Below, piece after piece: positions 29,647 to 37,187 of a DNA stretch of 64,000 nucleotides. The translations under genes and the position numbers were made by a program. The stretch lies in assembly GCF_019278465.1 (NCBI RefSeq), contig NZ_CP058983.1, positions 2,045,501 through 2,109,500 on the forward strand. Reading direction: 5' to 3'. The stretch comes from Tenacibaculum sp. AHE14PA. GTDB taxonomy: Bacteria > Bacteroidota > Bacteroidia > Flavobacteriales > Flavobacteriaceae. How positions within the stretch are numbered: position 1 is the first letter of the stretch; each line of letters opens with the position of its first letter. Below the pieces are notes generated by a model. The model had not been told where the DNA came from, ran no database searches, and saw only the letters and a program-made list of their open reading frames with translations.

Positions 29647-30903
29647 TTATTCTTCGAATTCTTCTCTTAAAACTCTCTGAACATCTAATATTGTTTCTTC
29701 TTCTAAATCGGTTCTTTGTACTAACATCGAAACGTCTTTCTCAAGAACACTCTTTGCTGTATCTAAACCTATTTTTTTGAATTCTGCAATTACCCAAGCT
29801 TCAATTTCATCAGAAAACTCTGTTAACTCAACATCTTCTTCTTCTAAACCTTCACGCTGCACATCTATTTCGTAGCCTGTTAATTCACTAGCTAAACGAA
29901 TATTTACTCCTGATCGCCCAATTGCTTTAGATACTTCTTCTGGCTTTAATAGAACACTTACACGTCCTTTCTTACCATTTTTCTCTTCCTCGTAAGGCTT
30001 AATATCTACCGATGTTACTTTTGCAGGGCTTAATGCTCTTGCTATAAATAACGGCTCGTTTTTAGTGTAATTGATTACATCGATGTTTTCGTTTCCTAAT
30101 TCACGAACAATACCGTGAATACGAGATCCTTTTACACCAACACAAGCTCCTACAGGATCAATTCTATCATCATAAGAATCTACCGCTACTTTTGCTTTAT
30201 CACCAGGTATTCTTGCAACACCTTCAATAGTAATTAATCCGTCAAAAACTTCTGGTATTTCTTGTTCAAATAATTTTACTAAGAAAGCTGGTGAAGTTCT
30301 TGATAATATAATAGCAGGTTTATTACCTCTTAATTCTACCGTCTTTATAACTCCACGAACAGCATCTCCTTTTCTGAAAAAATCTGAACGAATTTGCTCA
30401 CTTTTTGGTAAAACGATTTCGTTTCCTTCATCGTCTAACAAAATTACTGCATTATGTCGGATATGGTGCACTTCAGCACTATAAATTTCACCTTCTAACT
30501 CTTTAAATTGCTTAAAGATGTTTGTACTATCGTGCTCGTGTATTTTAGAAATTAAATTTTGGCGTAATGCTAAAATAGCACGTCTTCCTAAATCGATTAA
30601 CTTTACTTCTTCTGATACATCTTCACCGATTTCAAAATCTGGTTCAATTCTTCTTGCTTCTGCAAGCTCTATTTCTTCATTATCATCTTCTGAAAAACCA
30701 TCAGCAACTACTACACGGTTTCTCCAAATTTCTAAATCCCCTTTATCTGGATTAATAATTATATCAAAGTTATCATCAGATCCAAACCTACGTTTTAATG
30801 CTGCACGAAATACTTCTTCTAAGATAGACATTAGTGTTACCCTGTCTATACTTTTATTATCTTTAAACTCTGAAAATGATTCAATTAACGCAATATTTTC
30901 CAT
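29647..30903 (-). CDS. nusA: Transcription termination/antitermination factor NusA
   Basis: A 418-residue protein with the NusA order: an N-terminal RNA polymerase-binding domain (NIALIESFSEFKDNKSIDRV), S1 domain (about 135-200, including ILSRTSPAFLVKLFEQEIPE), and two KH domains (VGACVGVKGSRIHGIVRELG; KAIGRSGVNIRLASELTGYE). It binds the RNA polymerase flap and influences pausing, termination and antitermination. The acidic AR repeats of E. coli NusA are missing, as is usual here. It lies 12 bases after rimP in the same transcript. Confidence 0.97.
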   Translation of the reverse strand: MENIALIESFSEFKDNKSIDRVTLMSILEEVFRAALKRRFGSDDNFDIIINPDKGDLEIWRNRVVVADGFSEDDNEEIELAEARRIEPDFEIGEDVSEEVKLIDLGRRAILALRQNLISKIHEHDSTNIFKQFKELEGEIYSAEVHHIRHNAVILLDDEGNEIVLPKSEQIRSDFFRKGDAVRGVIKTVELRGNKPAIILSRTSPAFLVKLFEQEIPEVFDGLITIEGVARIPGDKAKVAVDSYDDRIDPVGACVGVKGSRIHGIVRELGNENIDVINYTKNEPLFIARALSPAKVTSVDIKPYEEEKNGKKGRVSVLLKPEEVSKAIGRSGVNIRLASELTGYEIDVQREGLEEEDVELTEFSDEIEAWVIAEFKKIGLDTAKSVLEKDVSMLVQRTDLEEETILDVQRVLREEFEE

Positions 30904-30915
30904 TTCATTCTCTTA

Positions 30916-31377
30916 TTAAAATATGATCTTCACTTTTGCTTCTTTAATCTCTTCATACAATAAAACCATTGTTTTCTCTACCGTATGTTTTCCTTTACCA
31001 ATTGGTTTAGGTTCTCTCGCTTTCCAAAACAATGTAATAGTATCTTCAGTTGCTTCGGTTAACGTTCCTTCAAATTCTTCTGTTGCTGTTTTAACTTTTA
31101 GAATTCTACTAATATTCTTTTTATACTGACGCTTCACTGTAAGCGCATGTGCAATATCTGGTGTTGTAACCTCTAAAGAAAAATCTTCTTCTTCTCTATC
31201 TAAATTATGCTCTATTTTTCTACTAATACGCATACATTCATTTAAAGGTACTCCTGAATCACCATCAACAATCACTTTTATTTTACTGTTCGCTAAAAAT
31301 TGCAAATCGATTAAATATAACGATTCGTTCTCTTGCAAAGCTTCCTGTAATAATTCTTTTACTTTTTCTTGATTCAT
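30916..31377 (-). CDS. rimP: Ribosome maturation factor RimP
   Basis: A 153-residue protein from the ATG at 31377 (MNQEKVKELLQEALQENES). An upstream in-frame ATG at 31416 exists but would translate the leader hairpin, so I chose the inner start. The N-terminal domain has VIVDGDSGVPLNECMRISR and the C-terminal Sm-like domain has EEFEGTLTEATEDTITLFW. RimP helps assemble the 30S subunit. It begins the conserved rimP-nusA-infB operon and is read from a promoter at 31440-31471 through a leader of about 55 bases that contains a GC-rich hairpin. Confidence 0.94.
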   Translation of the reverse strand: MNQEKVKELLQEALQENESLYLIDLQFLANSKIKVIVDGDSGVPLNECMRISRKIEHNLDREEEDFSLEVTTPDIAHALTVKRQYKKNISRILKVKTATEEFEGTLTEATEDTITLFWKAREPKPIGKGKHTVEKTMVLLYEEIKEAKVKIIF

Positions 31378-31384
31378 CCTGAGG

Positions 31385-31412
31385 TATAAAAAGAGGGGAC
31401 TCTCGTCCCCTT
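31385..31412 (-). promoter_or_regulatory. Leader hairpin with U run ahead of rimP (attenuator candidate)
   Basis: GGGGAC (31395-31400) and GTCCCC (31405-31410) form a tight hairpin with a four-base loop. On the minus strand it is followed by TCTTTTTATA and then the rimP start. This has the form of a terminator inside the 5' leader of the operon. Confidence 0.6.
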
Positions 31413-31439
31413 CCATCCATCTAATTAATAAATTTGCTG

Positions 31440-31471
31440 CAAAGATAGTAAGTTATTCATTAACACGCAAA
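31440..31471 (-). promoter_or_regulatory. Promoter of the rimP-nusA-infB operon
   Basis: On the minus strand TTTG (complement of 31468-31471) is followed after 20 bases by TATCTTTG (complement of 31440-31447), matching the -33 and -7 consensus boxes. Confidence 0.7.
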
Positions 31472-31615
31472 TATCTTCTTCTTCAAAATACTTCACGTAA
31501 ACAGAAAGAATTATCTACTTAAATATACCGCTATCATGATAAAAAGACTCAGTTTTATAAATTACGATGCGTTTTATTGTTCCTTAAAAATCAAAAGCTA
31601 AAACACTTAATATAC

Positions 31616-32629
31616 TTATTGGTTAGTATCTAGCCAATTTTGCACTCTTAATTCGCTATTCTTTTTTACATCTAACCAAAATAAATTAATATCTCCTGCG
31701 TGATAATTCTTAAGAAATGACATAAAAAAACGCAATGGAAATTTAGGATTTGTAGACCAAACTAAACCGTCTGTAATTTCAATTTTTAATGCTTGACAAT
31801 ATAAATTACCATTGCTATATAAAAAACCTTTATGCTCTTTTAACGCTGTAGTTTTAGATGCATCCCAATTTATTGGGTTTGTTGTTACGCTTCCTTTATA
31901 CCAATCTTTATTTTTAGGGAAATTCCCTTTCTTAAAAGTATTCCAAGAAACAAAACCTCCTATTTCTTCTGGAGAATCCATCGGCTTAATTGTTTTAAAC
32001 TCGTTAGGTGCTACGCGCATCCCAGGAATATAAGCTGCTACTAACCTGTTTCGGAGTGGTTTTTCATCAAAAAAATCTTTTAATAATCGAATTGCGTGCC
32101 TAGAACCCTGACTATGACCTGCAATTATAATAGGTCGATCATTGTTATACTTTTTTAAATATACTTGAAAAGCATTTTTCACATCTTCATACGCTAAACC
32201 TAAAGCCTTATTGCCTCCTTTTTTATGCTTTTTATTAAAAGACCGGTAATGTGCTTGTCTATAAAAAGGCACATACATTTGCCCAGATGTTGCAAAGGCT
32301 GAAGCCTGATATAAAACAACTTTGTTTAACACTTTATCATTCTGTTCTTTATCGGTTATAGGAACATTCCATCGATCATCTTTTTTACTCGTATTTAAAG
32401 TTGGATATATATAAAAAACATCTGCTTTTAAAGTGGTGTTTTGAGAAGGTAAGTATTTAGCAAAACCTTTTGGGTATGTAGATGGTAAAACTGCCCATGA
32501 GCTTTCTAACTCATAATTTGGCTTTGAAGGACTATTTTTATCGCTAAACATTTGTGTATTGTAAGTTGATTTACAACTACCAAAAATGACTAACAAAAAC
32601 ACACCTATTACAATCTTAACACTTTTCAT
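31616..32629 (-). CDS. DUF3089 family alpha/beta hydrolase lipoprotein
   Basis: A 337-residue protein with a lipobox (VIFGSCKS) and the DUF3089 body. The alpha/beta-hydrolase nucleophile elbow is GHSQG in IIIAGHSQGSRHAIRLL. Other family segments are ADVFYIYPTLNTS near the start of the mature chain, QASAFATSGQMYVPFYRQAH, and NLYCQALKIEI. The catalytic acid and histidine are not certain. It is probably exported and attached to a membrane. The substrate is unknown; esters or peptides are possible. It stands alone on the minus strand with nothing in the neighbourhood to suggest a pathway. Confidence 0.85.
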   Translation of the reverse strand: MKSVKIVIGVFLLVIFGSCKSTYNTQMFSDKNSPSKPNYELESSWAVLPSTYPKGFAKYLPSQNTTLKADVFYIYPTLNTSKKDDRWNVPITDKEQNDKVLNKVVLYQASAFATSGQMYVPFYRQAHYRSFNKKHKKGGNKALGLAYEDVKNAFQVYLKKYNNDRPIIIAGHSQGSRHAIRLLKDFFDEKPLRNRLVAAYIPGMRVAPNEFKTIKPMDSPEEIGGFVSWNTFKKGNFPKNKDWYKGSVTTNPINWDASKTTALKEHKGFLYSNGNLYCQALKIEITDGLVWSTNPKFPLRFFMSFLKNYHAGDINLFWLDVKKNSELRVQNWLDTNQ

Positions 32630-32714
32630 TTTTTACATTTTTCTTAGTAAATCATTTTTTTTTGAACACTTCATTCCAAAATGCGTATATATAACTATTA
32701 GGTCTGAATTCATT

Positions 32715-33620
32715 TTAAACAAATCTTCTTTCAATTATTGAAAATAGGCGCGCTTCGTATTCTTCTTTATTAGACCAATCATAATCTGGTTTAATCATTT
32801 TATTAATGAATTTTTTAGCCTCTTTCTCTGTTTTAAATGTATTTAACTGAGAAACTACTCTATTAAAATCACTTTGATTTCCATCAAACAAATGCTTTAC
32901 AAAAACAATTCTATCGTTTAAATCTATTTGAATAGTATTTTGCAGTTGATCATTTAATGACTTTCTTAAATCAACTTTTTCAAATAAATCAGCCATAACG
33001 TCAACTGAAATTGTTCCTTCTAACTCATCTTCAAGAGTGCCTTTTTTCACATCTTTAATCTCTTCTTCATCATCTTCAACTATCTCTTCTTCTGTAAATA
33101 ATAAATTCTCAATCTCATCAAAAGGTTGTTCTACAATCTCTTTTACCTCTTCTAAACTTATTATTTCCTCTTCAATTTCTACAGTAACTTCCTCAACAGC
33201 TTCAACCTTGGTAATTTCAACGACCTCTTTAACAGATTCAATTTCAGTAACTTCAACAACCTCTACTATTTCTGCAACAGGTTCGCTTGTAACTTCAGCG
33301 ACGACTTCTACTTCTGTAATTTTTTCTTCAGCCTCTTCTTCTAGTTGGTGTATAACTTTATTTGTTGTTTTAAAAGAATCTTCAGCGTTACTTTCTTTGC
33401 TTTTCTTTTCTTCTGCCAACAAAATATCACTTAATAATTCTTCTTTTGTCTTTAAAGGATTATGGGTATTATTTATATATTCTTCTATATATGCTAAAAC
33501 CGAAAGTTTTTCATAAACCTCATGAGCCTTCTGTTTTAACTCAAACACATCATCTTTATTTTTCATTCGTAAAATGCTGTGTGCTAAACTGGTTAAATCT
33601 GATGCTAGTTTTTTGTGCAT
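32715..33620 (-). CDS. Hypothetical protein with an acidic Glu/Val-rich middle
   Basis: A 301-residue cytosolic protein. The N-terminal 70 residues are helical (HKKLASDLTSLAHSILRMKN). About residues 90-200 are very rich in Glu and Val with repeating units such as EVVEVTEIESVKEVVEITKV, and probably disordered or extended. The C-terminal 90 residues are ordered, with DLRKSLNDQLQNTIQIDLND and KKFINKMIKPDYDWSNKEE. The ends are recognisable as a conserved flavobacterial family of unknown role, by memory only. It is divergent from tdk. No catalytic motif is present. Confidence 0.8.
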   Translation of the reverse strand: MHKKLASDLTSLAHSILRMKNKDDVFELKQKAHEVYEKLSVLAYIEEYINNTHNPLKTKEELLSDILLAEEKKSKESNAEDSFKTTNKVIHQLEEEAEEKITEVEVVAEVTSEPVAEIVEVVEVTEIESVKEVVEITKVEAVEEVTVEIEEEIISLEEVKEIVEQPFDEIENLLFTEEEIVEDDEEEIKDVKKGTLEDELEGTISVDVMADLFEKVDLRKSLNDQLQNTIQIDLNDRIVFVKHLFDGNQSDFNRVVSQLNTFKTEKEAKKFINKMIKPDYDWSNKEEYEARLFSIIERRFV

Positions 33621-33660
33621 AAGTTGTTCTTTGATTTTAATTTTTGCTGTTAAATTTTAA

Positions 33661-33668
33661 TAAATTTG
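33661..33668 (+). promoter_or_regulatory. -7 box for tdk-alr
   Basis: TAAATTTG matches TAnnTTTG and lies 52 bases ahead of the tdk ATG. Candidate TTTG elements upstream are at non-ideal distances (14 and 27 bases). Confidence 0.45.
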
Positions 33669-33720
33669 TTGCTTAGTCGAAAGTAACACAAAAATCAATA
33701 ATAGCGCTTAAAATTACAAA

Positions 33721-34332
33721 ATGTTTCTTGAAAATACAGTAAATCATATAGAACAATTTGGTTGGATTGAGGTAATTTGCGGCTCAATGTTTTCGGGTAA
33801 AACCGAAGAATTAATTCGCAGACTTAAACGTGCGCAATTTGCAAAGCAACGCGTAGAGATTTTTAAACCCTCAGTAGATACTCGTTACGATGATGAAGAA
33901 GTGGTATCTCATAATGCCACCAAAATTAGATCAACACCAGTTCCGTCCTCATCAAATATTAGAATATTAGCTAATAATGTTGATGTTGTTGGTATTGATG
34001 AAGCACAGTTTTTCGACGATGAAATCGTTGCTGTTTGTAACGATTTAGCCAACAGAGGCGTGCGAGTTATTGTTGCGGGTTTAGATATGGATTTTAAAGG
34101 AAACCCTTTCGGACCGATGCCTGCACTAATGGCAACTGCCGAATATGTAACAAAAGTACATGCCGTTTGTACTCATACAGGTAACTTAGCTCACTATAGC
34201 TATAGAAAAGCGTTAAATGACGATTTGGTTTTACTTGGCGAAACCCAAGAATACGAACCATTAAGTAGAGCCGCCTATTACAAAGCAATGCAAGTGCAAA
34301 ACAAAAAGAAAGAAAACCTATCGGATGAATAA
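33721..34332 (+). CDS. tdk: Thymidine kinase (type II)
   Basis: A 203-residue kinase of the TK1-like family that phosphorylates thymidine for salvage. Walker A is GSMFSGKT at about residues 21-28, the Walker B-like DEAQFFDDE follows, and the lasso region reads VHAVCTHTGNLAHYSYR. In E. coli and human TK1 four cysteines hold a zinc; here only one of the four remains (VCTHT in place of C-x2-C, and LSRAAY in place of the second pair). The rest is intact. The gene overlaps alr by eight bases, so they are coupled. Confidence 0.94.
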   Translation: MFLENTVNHIEQFGWIEVICGSMFSGKTEELIRRLKRAQFAKQRVEIFKPSVDTRYDDEEVVSHNATKIRSTPVPSSSNIRILANNVDVVGIDEAQFFDDEIVAVCNDLANRGVRVIVAGLDMDFKGNPFGPMPALMATAEYVTKVHAVCTHTGNLAHYSYRKALNDDLVLLGETQEYEPLSRAAYYKAMQVQNKKKENLSDE

Positions 34333-35425
34333 TCATGTTACTGTTTTAGAAATTGATGCAGCGTCTGTGCATCATAATCTTGCTTATTTTAAGCAAAAAT
34401 TAAATCCAAAAACCAAAATTTTAGCTGTTGTAAAAGCTTTTGGTTACGGTAGTGAAGCTACAGAGATAGCAAAAACACTTCAAGATAAAATAGATTATTT
34501 TGCGGTTGCTTATTCTAACGAAGGAATTATTTTACGTGATGCTGGTATTAAAACACCTATTTTAGTTTTACATCCACAGATTCAGAATTTAGAGGATATT
34601 GCAAAATACCGACTAGAACCAAACCTGTATAACTTTAAAATATTAGAGGCTTTTTTACAATTAGCGGATAAAAAGCCACTAATGAATTACCCTATTCACA
34701 TTAAATTTAACACAGGTTTAAACAGATTAGGTTTTTGGCACACCGATACTCCGATGCTTATTACTCAATTAAAAAAATCTAACAATATAAAAGTTGCATC
34801 AATTTTTTCTCATTTAGCCGCGAGTGAAGATGCCAATGAGCAAGATTTTACAATTGGGCAAATAAACAACTTTGCTTATATTATAAAAGAAATATATCAG
34901 CATTTAGGTTACAAACCTATGATTCATATCCTAAACACTTCTGGCGTTGTTAATTACCCACAAGCTCAGTTTGATATGGTTCGTATAGGCATCGGCTTGT
35001 ATGGTTTTGGAAACAACGAATATGAAACTTCTCAATTAAAAAATACCCATACCTTAAAATCTATTATATCGCAAATACATATAGTTCAGCCTGGCGAAAC
35101 TGTAGGTTACAGTAGGGCTTTTGTTGCTAGTAAACTAACTCGTAGCGCAACTATTCCTATCGGACATGCAGATGGTATTTCGCGAAAACTAGGAAATAAA
35201 GAAGGCTTTGTATTTATCAATAATCAACCTGCTCCTATCATCGGAAATGTTTGTATGGATATGATTATGGTTGATGTTACAAAAATTGACTGTAAAGAAG
35301 GTGATGAAGTTATTATTTTTAACCATCAAAAACACATTCAATATATTGCTCATAAGTGCGAAACTATTTCGTATGAAATACTTACCGCAATATCTCAACG
35401 TATAAAAAGATTGGTTAAAAGCTAA
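34325..35425 (+). CDS. alr: Alanine racemase
   Basis: A 366-residue PLP enzyme that makes D-alanine for peptidoglycan. The PLP lysine is Lys37 in AVVKAFGYGS, the catalytic tyrosine lies in GETVGYSRAF, and the PLP-phosphate region is in VNYPQAQFDMVRIGIGLYG. The C-terminal beta domain ends at LTAISQRIKRLVKS. Length is normal. It starts within the last codons of tdk and is followed by mscL after 45 bases. Confidence 0.95.
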   Translation: MNNHVTVLEIDAASVHHNLAYFKQKLNPKTKILAVVKAFGYGSEATEIAKTLQDKIDYFAVAYSNEGIILRDAGIKTPILVLHPQIQNLEDIAKYRLEPNLYNFKILEAFLQLADKKPLMNYPIHIKFNTGLNRLGFWHTDTPMLITQLKKSNNIKVASIFSHLAASEDANEQDFTIGQINNFAYIIKEIYQHLGYKPMIHILNTSGVVNYPQAQFDMVRIGIGLYGFGNNEYETSQLKNTHTLKSIISQIHIVQPGETVGYSRAFVASKLTRSATIPIGHADGISRKLGNKEGFVFINNQPAPIIGNVCMDMIMVDVTKIDCKEGDEVIIFNHQKHIQYIAHKCETISYEILTAISQRIKRLVKS

Positions 35426-35470
35426 ATTTTATTTACTTTTCTACTCAATTAACTATTAAAACTCAAAAAT

Positions 35471-35881
35471 ATGGGAATGCTTAAAGAATTTAAAGAGTTT
35501 GCAATGAAAGGTAACTTAGTCGACATTGCTGTTGGTTTTGTTATGGGTGCAGCTTTTAAACAAGTAGTAACTTCTTTTACAGGCGGTATTGTATCTCCTT
35601 TAATTGGCTTATTATTTAATGCCGATTTTAAAGATTTAAAATACATTGCTAAAGAAGGAGTCGCAGACGAAGCCGGAAAAATAACAGGTGAAGTTGCTAT
35701 TTTATATGGTGAGTTTCTAACCAATGTTATCGACTTTATTATCGTAGCTTTTGTAATGTTTATGGTGGTAAAAGCGATAAACGCAATGAAAAAGAAGGAA
35801 GAACCAGCTCCTGCTGCTCCAAAAGGACCGAGTCAGGAAGATTTATTAGGTGAAATTAGAGATTTATTAAAAAATAAATAA
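35471..35881 (+). CDS. mscL: Large-conductance mechanosensitive channel
   Basis: A 136-residue MscL. It has the amphipathic N-terminal helix (GMLKEFKEFAMKGNLVDIAV), TM1 (IAVGFVMGAAFKQVV), a periplasmic loop, TM2 (NVIDFIIVAFVMFMVVKAIN) and a charged cytoplasmic helix (SQEDLLGEIRDLLKNK). The channel opens on membrane tension and saves cells from osmotic shock. The length and order fit the family. A strong terminator follows. Confidence 0.97.
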   Translation: MGMLKEFKEFAMKGNLVDIAVGFVMGAAFKQVVTSFTGGIVSPLIGLLFNADFKDLKYIAKEGVADEAGKITGEVAILYGEFLTNVIDFIIVAFVMFMVVKAINAMKKKEEPAPAAPKGPSQEDLLGEIRDLLKNK

Positions 35882-35895
35882 CAGCTAATTACAAA

Positions 35896-35936
35896 TACAA
35901 AAAAGCCGGTAAAATTTAATTTTTACCGGCTTTTTA
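35896..35936. terminator. Terminator after mscL (bidirectional)
   Basis: AAAGCCGGTAAAA pairs with TTTTACCGGCTTT around a short AT loop, with A and T runs at either side. It ends mscL on the plus strand and the AhpD-like gene on the minus strand. Confidence 0.88.
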
Positions 35937-35948
35937 TTGTGCTATCTT

Positions 35949-36539
35949 TTAAATATGTTTCCCTTTTTCCCAACCATGTTTTCCTAAATATTGATCTCCG
36001 CTTTCTACTGCTCCTTCTTCGATCGAAGTTCCCATAGAGTCGTTCCACCTATTTAAATATCCGAAGAGAGAAATAACACCTAACATTTCTACAATCTCTC
36101 CTTCATCCCAATATTTATACAATTCGGCTTTTATCTTATCATCAACCATATTCGGAACCATAGAAGCAGCTAATGAAAAATCTAACGCAGCTCGTTCTGC
36201 TTCAGAAAAAGCAGCGTGCGTTTTATATTCCCAAATATTATCTAATTGCTCTTGTTCTGCTCCATAACGTTCAGCAGCTCTAATAGCATGCGCTTGGCAA
36301 TACCTACAACCTGTAGCGTTACTAGAAACCCAAGCAATCATTCTTTTTAAAGCTGATGTTACCTTACCCTCATTTGCCATAACTGCTTTATTTAAGTTGA
36401 TAAAAGCTTTTGAAATGGCAGGACGCCTTTGCATTGTTAAAACCGAATTCGGACAAAACCCAAGTGTTTCATTAAAAAATTCGGCTAATTCTTTTGTTTC
36501 TTTATCATGATCGGCAGATAATGGTGTTACTAATGGCAT
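35949..36539 (-). CDS. AhpD-like carboxymuconolactone decarboxylase family protein
   Basis: A 196-residue protein from the ATG at 36539 (MPLVTPLSADHDKETKELAE). A longer in-frame start at 36644 would add 35 poorly fitting residues and cross the divergent promoter region, so I rejected it. The active-site motif is ATGCRYCQAHAIRAAERYG, with the C-x2-C pair and histidine of the AhpD/CMD fold, suggesting a thiol peroxidase-like role. It is divergent from an OsmC-family gene, another peroxidase-type family, which supports an oxidative-stress role for both. Confidence 0.88.
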   Translation of the reverse strand: MPLVTPLSADHDKETKELAEFFNETLGFCPNSVLTMQRRPAISKAFINLNKAVMANEGKVTSALKRMIAWVSSNATGCRYCQAHAIRAAERYGAEQEQLDNIWEYKTHAAFSEAERAALDFSLAASMVPNMVDDKIKAELYKYWDEGEIVEMLGVISLFGYLNRWNDSMGTSIEEGAVESGDQYLGKHGWEKGKHI

Positions 36540-36584
36540 ATGTTTTATTTTTTGATGATTTTTTACTGTAGTTTTGTAAAAGAG

Positions 36585-36599
36585 CGCAACATCTCGTTG
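36585..36599. promoter_or_regulatory. Inverted repeat between the AhpD-like and OsmC-like genes
   Basis: GCAAC (36585-36589 by my count, within 1 base) and GTTGC (36596-36600 by the same count) flank a short ATCTC-type spacer in the intergenic region shared by two divergent peroxidase-type genes. It could be a shared operator. Five-base arms are weak evidence. Confidence 0.3.
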
Positions 36600-36608
36600 C
36601 TTCTTTTT

Positions 36609-36616
36609 TAAATTTG
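36609..36616 (+). promoter_or_regulatory. -7 box for the OsmC-family gene
   Basis: TAAATTTG matches TAnnTTTG and lies 31 bases ahead of the ATG at 36648. Confidence 0.5.
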
Positions 36617-36647
36617 CATACGCAATAAACAAAAAAATAATCAAATT

Positions 36648-37073
36648 ATGGCATCACATACAGTTACAACAGTTTGGAAAGAAAATATGCAATTCGAAAC
36701 TGATAATCCAAGCGGACATAAAGTTTTAATTGATACTTCTGAAGAAAACGGAGGAAACAATTCTGGTTTAGGACCAAAGGCAATGATGTTATCGTCTTTA
36801 GCAGGTTGTTCTGGTTTAGATGTGATTTCTTTATTAAATAAAATGAGAACTTCTGTGGTCGATTTTAAAATGGAAGTTACTGGCGAGTTAACAGAAGAAC
36901 ACCCTAAGTATTATAATAAAGTTTCGGTTGATTATCACTTTTACGGAACAGATTTAGATGAAGAAAAAATTAATAAAGCAGTAAAATTATCAGTAGATAA
37001 ATATTGTGGTGTTATGGAAATGTTTAGAAAATTTGCGGATGTAAAAACTACAAATCACTTTCATAAGCAATAA
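36648..37073 (+). CDS. OsmC-family peroxiredoxin-like protein
   Basis: A 141-residue protein of the OsmC/Ohr superfamily. The two redox cysteines are Cys54 in LAGCSGLDV and Cys120 in DKYCGVMEM, at the usual spacing. The N-terminal strands (HTVTTVWKENMQFETD) and central helix (GPKAMMLSSLAGC) fit. Members reduce organic hydroperoxides. The divergent neighbour is an AhpD-like gene, so the two may be regulated together from the shared intergenic region. Confidence 0.92.
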   Translation: MASHTVTTVWKENMQFETDNPSGHKVLIDTSEENGGNNSGLGPKAMMLSSLAGCSGLDVISLLNKMRTSVVDFKMEVTGELTEEHPKYYNKVSVDYHFYGTDLDEEKINKAVKLSVDKYCGVMEMFRKFADVKTTNHFHKQ

Positions 37074-37187
37074 ACATTCGCTTTAATTTATAATCTTTAC
37101 GTGATTCTGAATTTATTTCATAATCAAATACTTACAATAAACAACTGAGGATTAATTCATGTAATCCTTTCGTTTTAAATTAAAAAT

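Noticed and set aside
33037..33516. A Ser/Thr-rich plus-strand frame of 159 residues
   Set aside because: It is the reverse complement of the Glu/Val-rich repeats of the acidic protein; composition explains the open frame.
36540..36644. N-terminal extension of the AhpD-like protein
   Set aside because: The added residues do not match the family and the DNA carries the divergent OsmC promoter.
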